From assembly GCF_030657335.1 (NCBI RefSeq), contig NZ_CP131039.1, forward strand, positions 1,690,501-1,754,500: a stretch of 64,000 nucleotides of DNA, given 5' to 3'. The DNA comes from Croceibacterium aestuarii. GTDB taxonomy: Bacteria; Pseudomonadota; Alphaproteobacteria; Sphingomonadales; Sphingomonadaceae. The notes below the pieces were generated by a model. It searched no databases. It saw only the letters and a list, made by a program, of their open reading frames with translations, and had not been told where the DNA came from. Shown here piece by piece: positions 1 to 5,983 of this stretch. The number at the start of each line of letters is the position of its first letter. The stretch's first letter is position 1. Both the position numbers and the translations under genes were made by a program.

Positions 1-699
1 GCGGGCGGTGCTGATGAGTTTGCTGCGCATTGCGAACAGGCGCTGGGCGTCGATCATGTCGACCAGCACTTCTGTGGGTTTGACATTCGATTGCTCGAGC
101 GAACCGGACAAGACCGTCGCTTCGGCGTCGGTCGGCAGAATGCCGCCGCCCTCGACGCGAAAAAGGCCGTCGAGCCCCTTGGCCAGCGGGCTGCCGCGCC
201 AGCCGGCCAGTTTGATCCGGCCAACTTCCTGCGGCGGCTGGTCCGGCACTGCCGGATCGGCGACCGTCACTGCGCCATCGGGCGCAATGGAGGCCTTGCC
301 GCCGAGCGGAACGGTGATCGGGCCCGCGTCGCCGAGAACCGGGCGGCCCTCGCCATTGACCAGGAGGCCTGTGGGCGAAACCGACAAGTCGCCGCGGCGC
401 GTGTAGGCCTCGGACCCGTCTTCCGCCTGCACCGCGATCAGGGCTTCACCCTGAACGGCGATATCGAGCGGATTGCCCGTCTCGATCAGTTCGCCCCCGT
501 CCATGACGGCGCCGCGAACCTCGGCATCCTGCATGGCCCGTACCTCGAGAGTCTCCCCTTTGACGGTGACCGGGCGCTGGTCGAGCAGCTCGGCGCGAAA
601 GCCGACCGTCTGGGCGTTCGCCATATTGCTGGCGATCACCCTCTGGCGGTCCATCGAGGCCTGCATGCCCGACAGGGCGGTATAGATCAGCCGGTCCAT
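1..699 (-). CDS. flgF: Flagellar basal-body rod protein FlgF (3' end cut by window edge)
   Basis: Proximal rod component of the flagellar basal body. 233 residues are visible, starting MDRLIYTALSGMQASMDRQR, the classic rod/hook N-terminal helix with NMANAQT a few residues later; no stop is reached before base 1. The C-terminal part has the family pattern LEQSNVKPTEVLVDMI, as in other FlgE/F/G proteins. FlgF is usually about 240-250 residues, so only a short tail is missing. It is last in the visible flgB-C-D-E-F run and starts 7 nt after the flgE stop. Assignment as FlgF rather than FlgG rests on gene order and the MDRLIY start. Confidence 0.9.
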   Translation of the reverse strand, partial: MDRLIYTALSGMQASMDRQRVIASNMANAQTVGFRAELLDQRPVTVKGETLEVRAMQDAEVRGAVMDGGELIETGNPLDIAVQGEALIAVQAEDGSEAYTRRGDLSVSPTGLLVNGEGRPVLGDAGPITVPLGGKASIAPDGAVTVADPAVPDQPPQEVGRIKLAGWRGSPLAKGLDGLFRVEGGGILPTDAEATVLSGSLEQSNVKPTEVLVDMIDAQRLFAMRSKLISTAR

Positions 700-705
700 C
701 GGTTA

Positions 706-1518
706 TCAGGTCCGCAGATTGATCACGGTTTGCGAGATCTGCGACGCGGTATCGATGGCCTTGGCATTGGCTTGGAAGTTCCGCTGCGCGGTGATCAAGC
801 CAACCAATTCCTCGGCGATGTCCACGTTCGAACGCTCGAGTGCGCCGGAAAGAAGCGACCCGAACTGGCCTTGCCCGGGCGCACCGTACTTGGCGGCGCC
901 GGAGATGCCGGTCGACTCCCAGTTCGAAGAGCCGACCTGCTTGAGCCCGGTCGGTGCGATGAACGAGGCGAGGGCGACCTTGCCCACGGCTTCGACGCTG
1001 CCATCGGCGTAAGAAGCACTCACCTTGCCGTCGGCGGCGACGGTGATCCCGGCGAATTCGGCCCCGGCGGCGTTGGTCGGTGCGATCTGAGCGTCCACCG
1101 GCGTGGTCGAGGTGACGTTCCCGGCGGTATCGGTCGGGAACACCTGCAGGCGGTTGTTGGAGCCGTCGTCGATGAACCCGGCGCCGTCGATGCCGAACGC
1201 GCCGTTTCGTGTGTAGAGGGTATGTCCGCTTTCGGCGGAGCGCATGGCGAAGAACCCGTCACCGGTGATCGCGACGTCGAGCGCCGAGCCGGTTTGTTCG
1301 ATCGGGCCGAGCGCGAAGTTCTGCGTAATTCCTTCGAGAGTGGCACCAAGTCCCTTGATCATGCGCGGATCGGTATTGGCGCCACCGGCGACGACGTCGG
1401 CAAAACTGGACTTGCCGCGCTTGAAACCGGTGGTTTCGACGTTGGCAATGTTGTGCGCGATGACGCCGAGGTCGGTCTGGGCGTTCTTGAGGCCGTTCAG
1501 GGAAGTGTAGAAGGACAT
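706..1518 (-). CDS. flgE: Flagellar hook protein FlgE (short form)
   Basis: Building block of the flagellar hook. The 270-residue product has the rod/hook N-terminal motif (SLNGLKNAQTDLGVIAHNIAN, here about residues 6-26), a central FlgE/FlgG-like domain with GDGFFAM near residue 86, and the C-terminal helix SNVDIAEELVGLITAQRNFQ. It is shorter than enterobacterial FlgE (about 400 residues), so an outer variable domain is reduced. Position directly after flgD and before flgF argues for FlgE over FlgG, though its length is FlgG-like. A GGAGA ribosome site lies 8 nt before the ATG. Confidence 0.85.
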   Translation of the reverse strand: MSFYTSLNGLKNAQTDLGVIAHNIANVETTGFKRGKSSFADVVAGGANTDPRMIKGLGATLEGITQNFALGPIEQTGSALDVAITGDGFFAMRSAESGHTLYTRNGAFGIDGAGFIDDGSNNRLQVFPTDTAGNVTSTTPVDAQIAPTNAAGAEFAGITVAADGKVSASYADGSVEAVGKVALASFIAPTGLKQVGSSNWESTGISGAAKYGAPGQGQFGSLLSGALERSNVDIAEELVGLITAQRNFQANAKAIDTASQISQTVINLRT

Positions 1519-1537
1519 GGAAATCGTCTCCTGGTCG

Positions 1538-1825
1538 TCATTTGGTGGTGGCGGCGCTCGCGTTGGCCGCGGCGAGCACGTCGAGTTTGTCGGAAATCTT
1601 CTGCAGCGTGGAGTTCACGTCCGAGATCCCGGCCAGCGAGGAAAACTGGGCCATCTGCGCCAGCATCTCCTTGTTATCGACCGGATCGAACGGGTCCTGC
1701 TGCTGCACCTGGACGGTCAGCAGTCGCAGGAAATCGGCCTGGCCGAGCGACGAGTAGTCGCGACCGCTGGCGCCGCTTGCGCCGCTGGCCGCGCCGGTGG
1801 CGGCTGAAGTGGGGGTTACGGTCAT
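1538..1825 (-). CDS. flgD: Minimal flagellar hook-capping protein FlgD
   Basis: FlgD scaffolds hook assembly at the growing tip. This copy is only 95 residues. Residues about 25-80 carry the FlgD N-terminal signature (LGQADFLRLLTVQVQQQDPF then DNKEMLAQMAQFSSLAGI). The Ig-like/tudor C-terminal half present in typical FlgD (about 220 residues) is absent; the frame ends after an Ala-rich tail with a clean stop. The start ATG overlaps the flgC stop by 4 nt. Either a natural minimal form or the C-terminal half is supplied elsewhere; no frameshifted remnant of it is visible, since flgE follows 19 nt later. Confidence 0.85.
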   Translation of the reverse strand: MTVTPTSAATGAASGASGASGRDYSSLGQADFLRLLTVQVQQQDPFDPVDNKEMLAQMAQFSSLAGISDVNSTLQKISDKLDVLAAANASAATTK

Positions 1826-2226
1826 TTCATCCTCATCGTTTCGAGCATCAGTTGCTTGGCGGTGGACAGGGCCTCGACCATGTTCTGGTACTGGCGTGAG
1901 GCTTCGAGCATCTCGACCATCTCGGCGTTCTCATCGACCGGGGAGGCCCAAACATCGCCGTTTTCATCGGCCAGGGGGTGTCCGGGGTCGTGCCTGCGCA
2001 GCGGCGCCACGTCGGCACGATAGACACCGTCCACCTGCACCGAGCTGAGGCCGCTGGCGGCGTCGAGCTGTTCGGCGAAGACGGGGCGCAACGGCCGATA
2101 TGCCTCGTCTTCGCTTCCGGCCACGCTGCCGGCGTTGGCGAGGTTCGAGGCCGCCGCGTTCATCCGCACGAGCTGCGCGGACATGGCCCGCTGGCCGAGT
2201 TCGAAGAGGGTCATCGGTCCGGACAT
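1822..2226 (-). CDS. flgC: Flagellar basal-body rod protein FlgC
   Basis: Proximal rod subunit, 134 residues, the usual FlgC length. The N-terminal segment (GQRAMSAQLVRMNAAASNLAN) and the C-terminal helix (VDENAEMVEMLEASRQYQ) match the rod family. Middle residues around 80-95 (GHPLADENGDVWASP) follow the FlgC pattern of an HPxAdxxGyV segment. It sits between flgB (2 nt gap) and flgD (4-nt overlap), the standard flgBCD order, and should be transcribed from the sigma-54 promoter upstream of flgB. Confidence 0.92.
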   Translation of the reverse strand: MSGPMTLFELGQRAMSAQLVRMNAAASNLANAGSVAGSEDEAYRPLRPVFAEQLDAASGLSSVQVDGVYRADVAPLRRHDPGHPLADENGDVWASPVDENAEMVEMLEASRQYQNMVEALSTAKQLMLETMRMK

Positions 2227-2228
2227 GA

Positions 2229-2576
2229 TTATTCGCCCCTGATCGCGCGGGTCACGGTCTCGATGCGTCCGCGAAGAAAGCCCAGCGTGGCGGTATAGGC
2301 GACGGCGTTCTCGGCGAACGCGGCCTGTTCGGTGGACATCTCCACCGTGTTGCCGTCGAGGCTCGGCATCACCGGCACGCGGAAACGGGTAGCGGTGCCG
2401 GTGGCCTGAGCCTCGTCGGCACCGCCCAGCCGCGCATCGAGCGCGGCTGCGAAATCGATATCGCGCGCCTTGTATCCAGGCGTCGCGGCGTTGGCGATGT
2501 TCGAGCCGAGCACACCCATGCGTTGCGCCCTGATTTCCAGCGCCGCACCGTGAATCCCGAAAAGACCTTCGCTCAT
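2229..2576 (-). CDS. flgB: Flagellar basal-body rod protein FlgB
   Basis: Rod subunit that sits at the base of the flagellar rod. The 115-residue product starts MSEGLFGIHGAALEIRAQRM and has the signature NIANAATPGYKARDIDF at about residues 30-46. A longer in-frame extension to 2771 exists, but the ATG at 2576 has a good GGAG site 7 nt upstream and matches the family start, so it is preferred. It is the first gene of the leftward flgBCDEF operon, with a near-perfect sigma-54 promoter 31-48 nt upstream of the ATG. Confidence 0.93.
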   Translation of the reverse strand: MSEGLFGIHGAALEIRAQRMGVLGSNIANAATPGYKARDIDFAAALDARLGGADEAQATGTATRFRVPVMPSLDGNTVEMSTEQAAFAENAVAYTATLGFLRGRIETVTRAIRGE

Positions 2577-2606
2577 GAGAATCTCCAAACTTAGTCGGTC
2601 ACACTC

Positions 2607-2624
2607 TAGCAAAGAGCGTGCCAA
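2607..2624 (-). promoter_or_regulatory. Sigma-54 promoter for flgBCDEF
   Basis: Read on the minus strand the site is TTGGCACG, four bases, then TTGCTA. The invariant GG (complement of 2621-2622) and GC (complement of 2609-2610) are exactly 10 nt apart, as RpoN promoters require. It points toward flgB. Sigma-54 control of mid-class flagellar genes is well known in alphaproteobacteria such as Caulobacter. Confidence 0.85.
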
Positions 2625-2666
2625 ACGGAGCCGGAGGGCCTCAGGAGCCTTGCGCGAGAGCGGTGC

Positions 2667-2684
2667 CCGGCAAGAGCTTGCCGG
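2667..2684. promoter_or_regulatory. 18-bp inverted repeat, possible flagellar activator site
   Basis: Arms CCGGCAAG and CTTGCCGG flank a 2-nt centre, an almost perfect palindrome. It lies about 45 bp upstream of the flgB sigma-54 promoter and about 80 bp before the rightward MotA-like gene. That is where an enhancer-binding activator (FlbD or FleQ type) would bind. A related half-palindrome (GCGGCAAA) follows at 2687-2694. The binding protein is inference; the repeat itself is seen. Confidence 0.5.
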
Positions 2685-2762
2685 ATGCGGCAAAGTTCGT
2701 CCGGAGACTAAATTGCCTCTACTGCCGAGCCGTTCTTCCCGGGCGAGGAGAAGCTTGGGAAT

Positions 2763-3416
2763 ATGACCCATCTGTTCGATCCGCTTTCTGCGGCAATTGT
2801 GCTCGGTGGAACCATCGTGGCGGTCTTTCTACGGTGCGGTTGGCGCGACACGAGGTGTGCCGCGGTGGCTGTTTCGCACCTGATGCTGCGCGCGTTCGAC
2901 AGCGAGGGGGTGCGGGCGGAACTTGCCGTACAAATCCAGGAAATCGCCGACGACGGCCTGCTCCGCGCCGAGCCGCATCATTTCGGCGACGGCGAGTTCG
3001 ATGAACTGAGCGACGTCCTTGTGCGCCATCGTTCGATCCAGGCGCTCTACGAAGAGCACGAGCGGTATCGCCACCGGCGCGCCGTGCTTGCCGGGACCGC
3101 CGGACGGGTGCTGGCGGAAGCGGCCGATCTTGCGCCCGTTCTCGGCCTAGCCGGCACCTTGCTCTCGCTGGGCGGCCTGTCGACCGCGGCCGAAGGCGAC
3201 TACGCGCGGTCCATCGGCACCGCGGTCACGACCACCCTCTATGGTCTCGTCGTCGCCAACTTCCTGTTCGCGCCGCTGTCCACCGCGGTCGACCGCCGCG
3301 CCCGGGCGGAGGAGCGCGACCGGCAGGCGTTGCTCGACTGGCTCGCCAAGGCCATCGAAAGCGCCTGTTCGCGCAGCCCCGTTGCGACCCCGACTCCGCC
3401 GAGGGCGGCGGCATGA
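2763..3416 (+). CDS. MotA/TolQ/ExbB-family proton channel protein (reduced MotA-like)
   Basis: 217-residue membrane protein of the MotA/ExbB/TolQ family, whose members form the peptidoglycan-linked or energy-transducing proton channel. Three membrane segments are visible: about 7-24 (IVLGGTIVAVFL, resembling MotA helix 2), about 121-140 (APVLGLAGTLLSLGG, with the conserved Pro) and about 152-175 (TAVTTTLYGLVVANFLF). The first MotA helix is missing, so topology is closer to ExbB. It lies inside the flagellar cluster and overlaps the next gene by 4 nt; that gene encodes a small one-helix protein with a membrane Asp, as expected for a MotA-MotB or ExbB-ExbD pair. Whether it is the flagellar stator or a separate channel cannot be decided from sequence. 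Confidence 0.75.
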   Translation: MTHLFDPLSAAIVLGGTIVAVFLRCGWRDTRCAAVAVSHLMLRAFDSEGVRAELAVQIQEIADDGLLRAEPHHFGDGEFDELSDVLVRHRSIQALYEEHERYRHRRAVLAGTAGRVLAEAADLAPVLGLAGTLLSLGGLSTAAEGDYARSIGTAVTTTLYGLVVANFLFAPLSTAVDRRARAEERDRQALLDWLAKAIESACSRSPVATPTPPRAAA

Positions 3417-3874
3417 TCGCCGGTGTGCGGGGAAGCTGGCAGACGATCATTGCCGATCTCTCCCTCATTCTTTTCATGGTCACCGCTGCGGCGATGAATC
3501 CCAAGGCGTCGGGAGCGCTCGACAATCCCCTTCCCGCGCGCGGCGAACCGACGGCCATCTATAGGGTGGGCGAGGGGGCGCCGCCGCTGGGCGCGTGGTT
3601 GGCCGCCGAGCCCGCCGACGATCGCCAACAGCTAACGGTGGTCGCGCGCTATCCGGCCGAAGGCATGCGTGAGGCGGCCGACACGGCCCTGACGCTGTCT
3701 TCTGAGGCCGAGCAACTGGGGCTGCGGCCGCGCATCGTTTTGGAACCGGCGCCCGAGGCCGAAGTCTTTGCCGTATTGGCGTTCGATGACGCCGGCGATT
3801 GGCACACCGATTGCATGGCGAGCGGCAACAAGGGCGCGCGTCGCGCCTCCGGAAAGGACGACCCATGCGAGTGA
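3413..3874 (+). CDS. Small ExbD/MotB-like membrane protein (putative partner of the MotA-like protein)
   Basis: 153 residues. One N-terminal membrane helix (about 11-27) contains Asp15 in the context ADLSLILFMVTAA, much like the proton-carrying Asp helix of ExbD and MotB. The rest is a small alpha/beta-looking periplasmic part (about residues 65-125). No OmpA-type peptidoglycan-binding domain is present, so it is not a normal MotB. The start overlaps the MotA-like gene (ATGA) and its end overlaps flgA by 10 nt, implying a co-translated set. Function is inferred from the Asp helix and the partner gene only. Confidence 0.5.
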   Translation: MIAGVRGSWQTIIADLSLILFMVTAAAMNPKASGALDNPLPARGEPTAIYRVGEGAPPLGAWLAAEPADDRQQLTVVARYPAEGMREAADTALTLSSEAEQLGLRPRIVLEPAPEAEVFAVLAFDDAGDWHTDCMASGNKGARRASGKDDPCE

Positions 3875-4365
3875 TCCCTCATCTTGCTTTCGGCGCCGCG
3901 CTGGCTGCCGCCGCCCCCGTTGCTGCGGCAGGATTTTCCGACCCCGCCGACATCGATCGCGCCGTCGCCGAATTCACTGGCGCTGCTATCGGCGTCGAAG
4001 GCGGCGCCCGGTTGCCGGTCGATCGCCGGCTCAAGCTCGCCGAGTGCAGTACGCGGCTGGCGGTCGAATGGTACGGGCGGTCGCAGGACACCGTAGTCGT
4101 CCGCTGTCCCGTCGCGGGCGGTTGGCGTCTCTTCGTGCCGATCGAATCCGCCTCAGCCGCAGCCCCGGCACAGGACGTCGTCGCGCGCGGCGAGGCCGTC
4201 TCCATCGCCGTTCACGGCCGGGGCTTCACGCTCTCGCGTCAAGGCGAGGCTCTGGAGAGCGGGGCGATCGGCGAGTGGATCCGTGTACGTCCCGTGGGGA
4301 CCAAGCGGGATCCGATCAGGGCGCGCGTCCTGCAGCCCGGCAAAGTCGGCATGGATTTGCCGTAA
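3865..4365 (+). CDS. flgA: Flagellar P-ring assembly chaperone FlgA
   Basis: Periplasmic chaperone that promotes polymerisation of FlgI into the P ring. 166 residues with a Sec signal peptide (about 1-20, ending AAPVAAAG) and a SAF-like domain; the region LPVDRRLKLAECSTRLAV is typical FlgA, and the end (GTKRDPIRARVLQPGKVGMD) resembles the FlgA C-terminus that carries the final strand. An upstream in-frame start exists, but ATG 3865 begins the signal peptide directly and has GGAAAGGACG before it. Overlaps the preceding gene. Confidence 0.88.
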   Translation: MRVIPHLAFGAALAAAAPVAAAGFSDPADIDRAVAEFTGAAIGVEGGARLPVDRRLKLAECSTRLAVEWYGRSQDTVVVRCPVAGGWRLFVPIESASAAAPAQDVVARGEAVSIAVHGRGFTLSRQGEALESGAIGEWIRVRPVGTKRDPIRARVLQPGKVGMDLP

Positions 4366-4404
4366 GCGGCAAAATCTTGCGCGGACCTCTTAAATCGTCC
4401 GCGC
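4356..4404. promoter_or_regulatory. Paired inverted repeats between flgA and flgM
   Basis: Two dyads occupy the flgA-flgM gap. The first, 4356-4373, has arms TTTGCCG and CGGCAAA around TAAG and overlaps the flgA stop. The second, 4379-4404, has perfect 8-bp arms GCGCGGAC and GTCCGCGC around a 10-nt AT-rich loop. The segment GCGGCAAAATCTTGCGCGG at 4366-4384 also resembles the palindrome upstream of flgB. They could be operator sites or a transcript hairpin; no T tract follows, so a simple terminator is unlikely. A weak sigma-28-like TAAA (4391) and GCCG (4409) pair lies in the same gap. Confidence 0.4.
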
Positions 4405-4445
4405 CACTGCCGTTCTTCGATCCGACAAGTCAACGGAGCAAACCG

Positions 4446-4739
4446 ATGGACCGGATCGACCCGCCAGTGCTGAATGGCAGCTTGTCCCGCCTCAAGACGA
4501 GGGGGGCCGCGCCAGTTTCACGCGTAGAGACGACGCGCGCTTCCGCCGAAGGCGGTGCCAAGCCGGGCGTCGTCACGACTGCGGTAACAGCGTCTTCCGC
4601 TGGTGCCGAACCACCCGTCGATACCGGCCGCGTGGCCGAGATCCGCAAGGCTGTGGAGCAGGGCCGCTACCCGGTGGTCCCGACCAAGATCGCCGATGCG
4701 ATGATCGCCGCCGGCTTTCTCCTGAGGACTCGCGGATGA
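4446..4739 (+). CDS. flgM: Anti-sigma-28 factor FlgM
   Basis: Binds FliA (sigma-28) and holds late flagellar genes off until it is secreted through the hook-basal body. 97 residues; the disordered N-terminal two thirds is low complexity and the C-terminal core (about 60-90, VDTGRVAEIRKAVEQGRYPV followed by TKIADAMI) matches the FlgM sigma-binding helices. An ACGGAG ribosome site precedes ATG 4446; a longer frame upstream is not needed. Its stop overlaps the flgN start by 4 nt, and the target fliA lies 3.4 kb downstream. Confidence 0.88.
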   Translation: MDRIDPPVLNGSLSRLKTRGAAPVSRVETTRASAEGGAKPGVVTTAVTASSAGAEPPVDTGRVAEIRKAVEQGRYPVVPTKIADAMIAAGFLLRTRG

Positions 4740-5071
4740 CATCCGAAAAGCCACTTGGCGAAACGCTCCGGCAAATGCTTGCCCTCCTGGAGGGCGAGCG
4801 GCAAGCACTTGCAGCGCTCGACCTCGAGCGCATCCTGACCTGCGCCGACGGAAAGATGCAGCTGTGCGAGCAGATCGAGCGTAAGGCGCAGGGGCATCTC
4901 GACGAAGATGCGCGCGGCCTGCTCGATGCGGTGACCCGGCTCAACGAGATCAACCGCAAGATGCGCAACCTGATCGCCGCAAACGTCGAGGCTCGCCTCG
5001 GCTCGCTCACCGGCCGGATCAGCCTTTACGGCGGCGACCGCCCGGCGGTCGTGCGGGAGATGCCGCTCTAG
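4736..5071 (+). CDS. flgN: FlgN-family flagellar export chaperone
   Basis: 111-residue, almost wholly alpha-helical protein with heptad-like spacing (LRQMLALLEGERQALAALDL and later LLDAVTRLNEINRKM), typical of FlgN, the cytoplasmic chaperone for hook-associated proteins FlgK and FlgL. The run LNEINRKMRNLI is a common FlgN element. It is coupled to flgM by an ATGA overlap, the canonical flgM-flgN arrangement. Sequence conservation in this family is low, so context carries much of the weight. Confidence 0.8.
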   Translation: MTSEKPLGETLRQMLALLEGERQALAALDLERILTCADGKMQLCEQIERKAQGHLDEDARGLLDAVTRLNEINRKMRNLIAANVEARLGSLTGRISLYGGDRPAVVREMPL

Positions 5072-5082
5072 CCCCGGCCAGT

Positions 5083-5098
5083 TTGGCACGCTTATTGC
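5083..5098 (+). promoter_or_regulatory. Sigma-54 promoter for the transglycosylase-flhA-fliA operon
   Basis: TTGGCACG, four bases, TTGC: GG at 5085-5086 and GC at 5097-5098 with exactly 10 nt between. It falls in the 63-nt gap after flgN and points toward the transglycosylase gene. The core matches the flgB promoter almost base for base (TTGGCACGCT...TTGCT). Confidence 0.85.
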
Positions 5099-5134
5099 TG
5101 AGACCCGGCTAAACCATTGCAGCCGGGGGACCCA

Positions 5135-5983
5135 GTGTCCGGAATATCGCCAGTCCAGAGAAGCGAAGCGCACGCCGCCATTGCGCGGGCGTCTGCCGCG
5201 ACCGGTGTCAATTTCGACTACCTGCTCGCCCAGGCGAAACTCGAATCCGGTCTCGATGCTGGAGCCCGGGCTGGCAGCTCAAGCGCAGCCGGTCTCTATC
5301 AGTTCGTTTCCGGGACCTGGCTGGAAACCCTCGACCGTCACGGCAGCGAGCACGGTCTCGATTGGGCCGGCGCCGCGATTACCAAGAGCGGCGGACGCAC
5401 CACGATTGACGATCCGGCTGCCCGTGCGCAGATCATGGCTCTGCGCTTCGATCCCAACGTCTCCGCCCTGATGGCGGCCGAACTGGCCCGCGACAACTCG
5501 GCCGAACTGAGCGGCTTTCTCGGCCGCGAGCCGGAACCGGCCGAACTCTACCTGGCGCACTTCCTCGGCGCGGGCGGCGCGCGCACCTTTCTCGGTGCGC
5601 TGCAGGATAGCCCGCAGGCCTCCGCCGCCAGCCTGTTCCCCAAGCCGGCCGCGGCCAACCGCGCCATCTTTTTCGATTCCGGCCGGCCGCGCACGGTTGG
5701 CGAGGTCATGGATCTGATGCGGACGAAAGTCGGCGCAGCCATGGAGTCCGGGTCCGACTATCCGCAGCCGGCAGGCGGTTTCGCCGCTTCGACGATACCG
5801 CCGCCAGGCTCTTTCGCGCATGCCGCCGCCTCGTTTGCCGGCGAGCGATCCGCAGGCGGCGCCAAGCGCGTATCGATGGCTGAAACGCTGCAGGCGACCT
5901 TCGGCGGCTCCGATCGCCTCGGCGGCCGCGCCGGTGAGCGCATCGGCGAAGCTTACGGCAAGTTCAAGGCATTCGGCCTGTGA
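5135..5983 (+). CDS. Flagellar lytic transglycosylase (SLT domain)
   Basis: 282-residue peptidoglycan-cleaving enzyme, probably opening the wall for rod passage, the task done by the C-terminal domain of FlgJ in enterics. An SLT-type domain spans about residues 15-130 (YLLAQAKLESGLDA with the catalytic Glu in LESG, then SSSAAGLYQFVSGTW). The C-terminal half is linker-like. GTG 5135 is chosen because GGGGGA lies 7 nt upstream and the product then starts SGISPVQRSEAH; a TTG at 5117 is also in frame. No obvious signal peptide is seen, so export may be through the flagellar system. First gene after the sigma-54 promoter; GTGA overlap with flhA. Confidence 0.8.
   Translation: MSGISPVQRSEAHAAIARASAATGVNFDYLLAQAKLESGLDAGARAGSSSAAGLYQFVSGTWLETLDRHGSEHGLDWAGAAITKSGGRTTIDDPAARAQIMALRFDPNVSALMAAELARDNSAELSGFLGREPEPAELYLAHFLGAGGARTFLGALQDSPQASAASLFPKPAAANRAIFFDSGRPRTVGEVMDLMRTKVGAAMESGSDYPQPAGGFAASTIPPPGSFAHAAASFAGERSAGGAKRVSMAETLQATFGGSDRLGGRAGERIGEAYGKFKAFGL

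Noticed and set aside
91-1899. 602-residue + strand frame over flgF, flgE and flgD
   Set aside because: All three flagellar genes on the minus strand are certain; the frame is a GC artefact.
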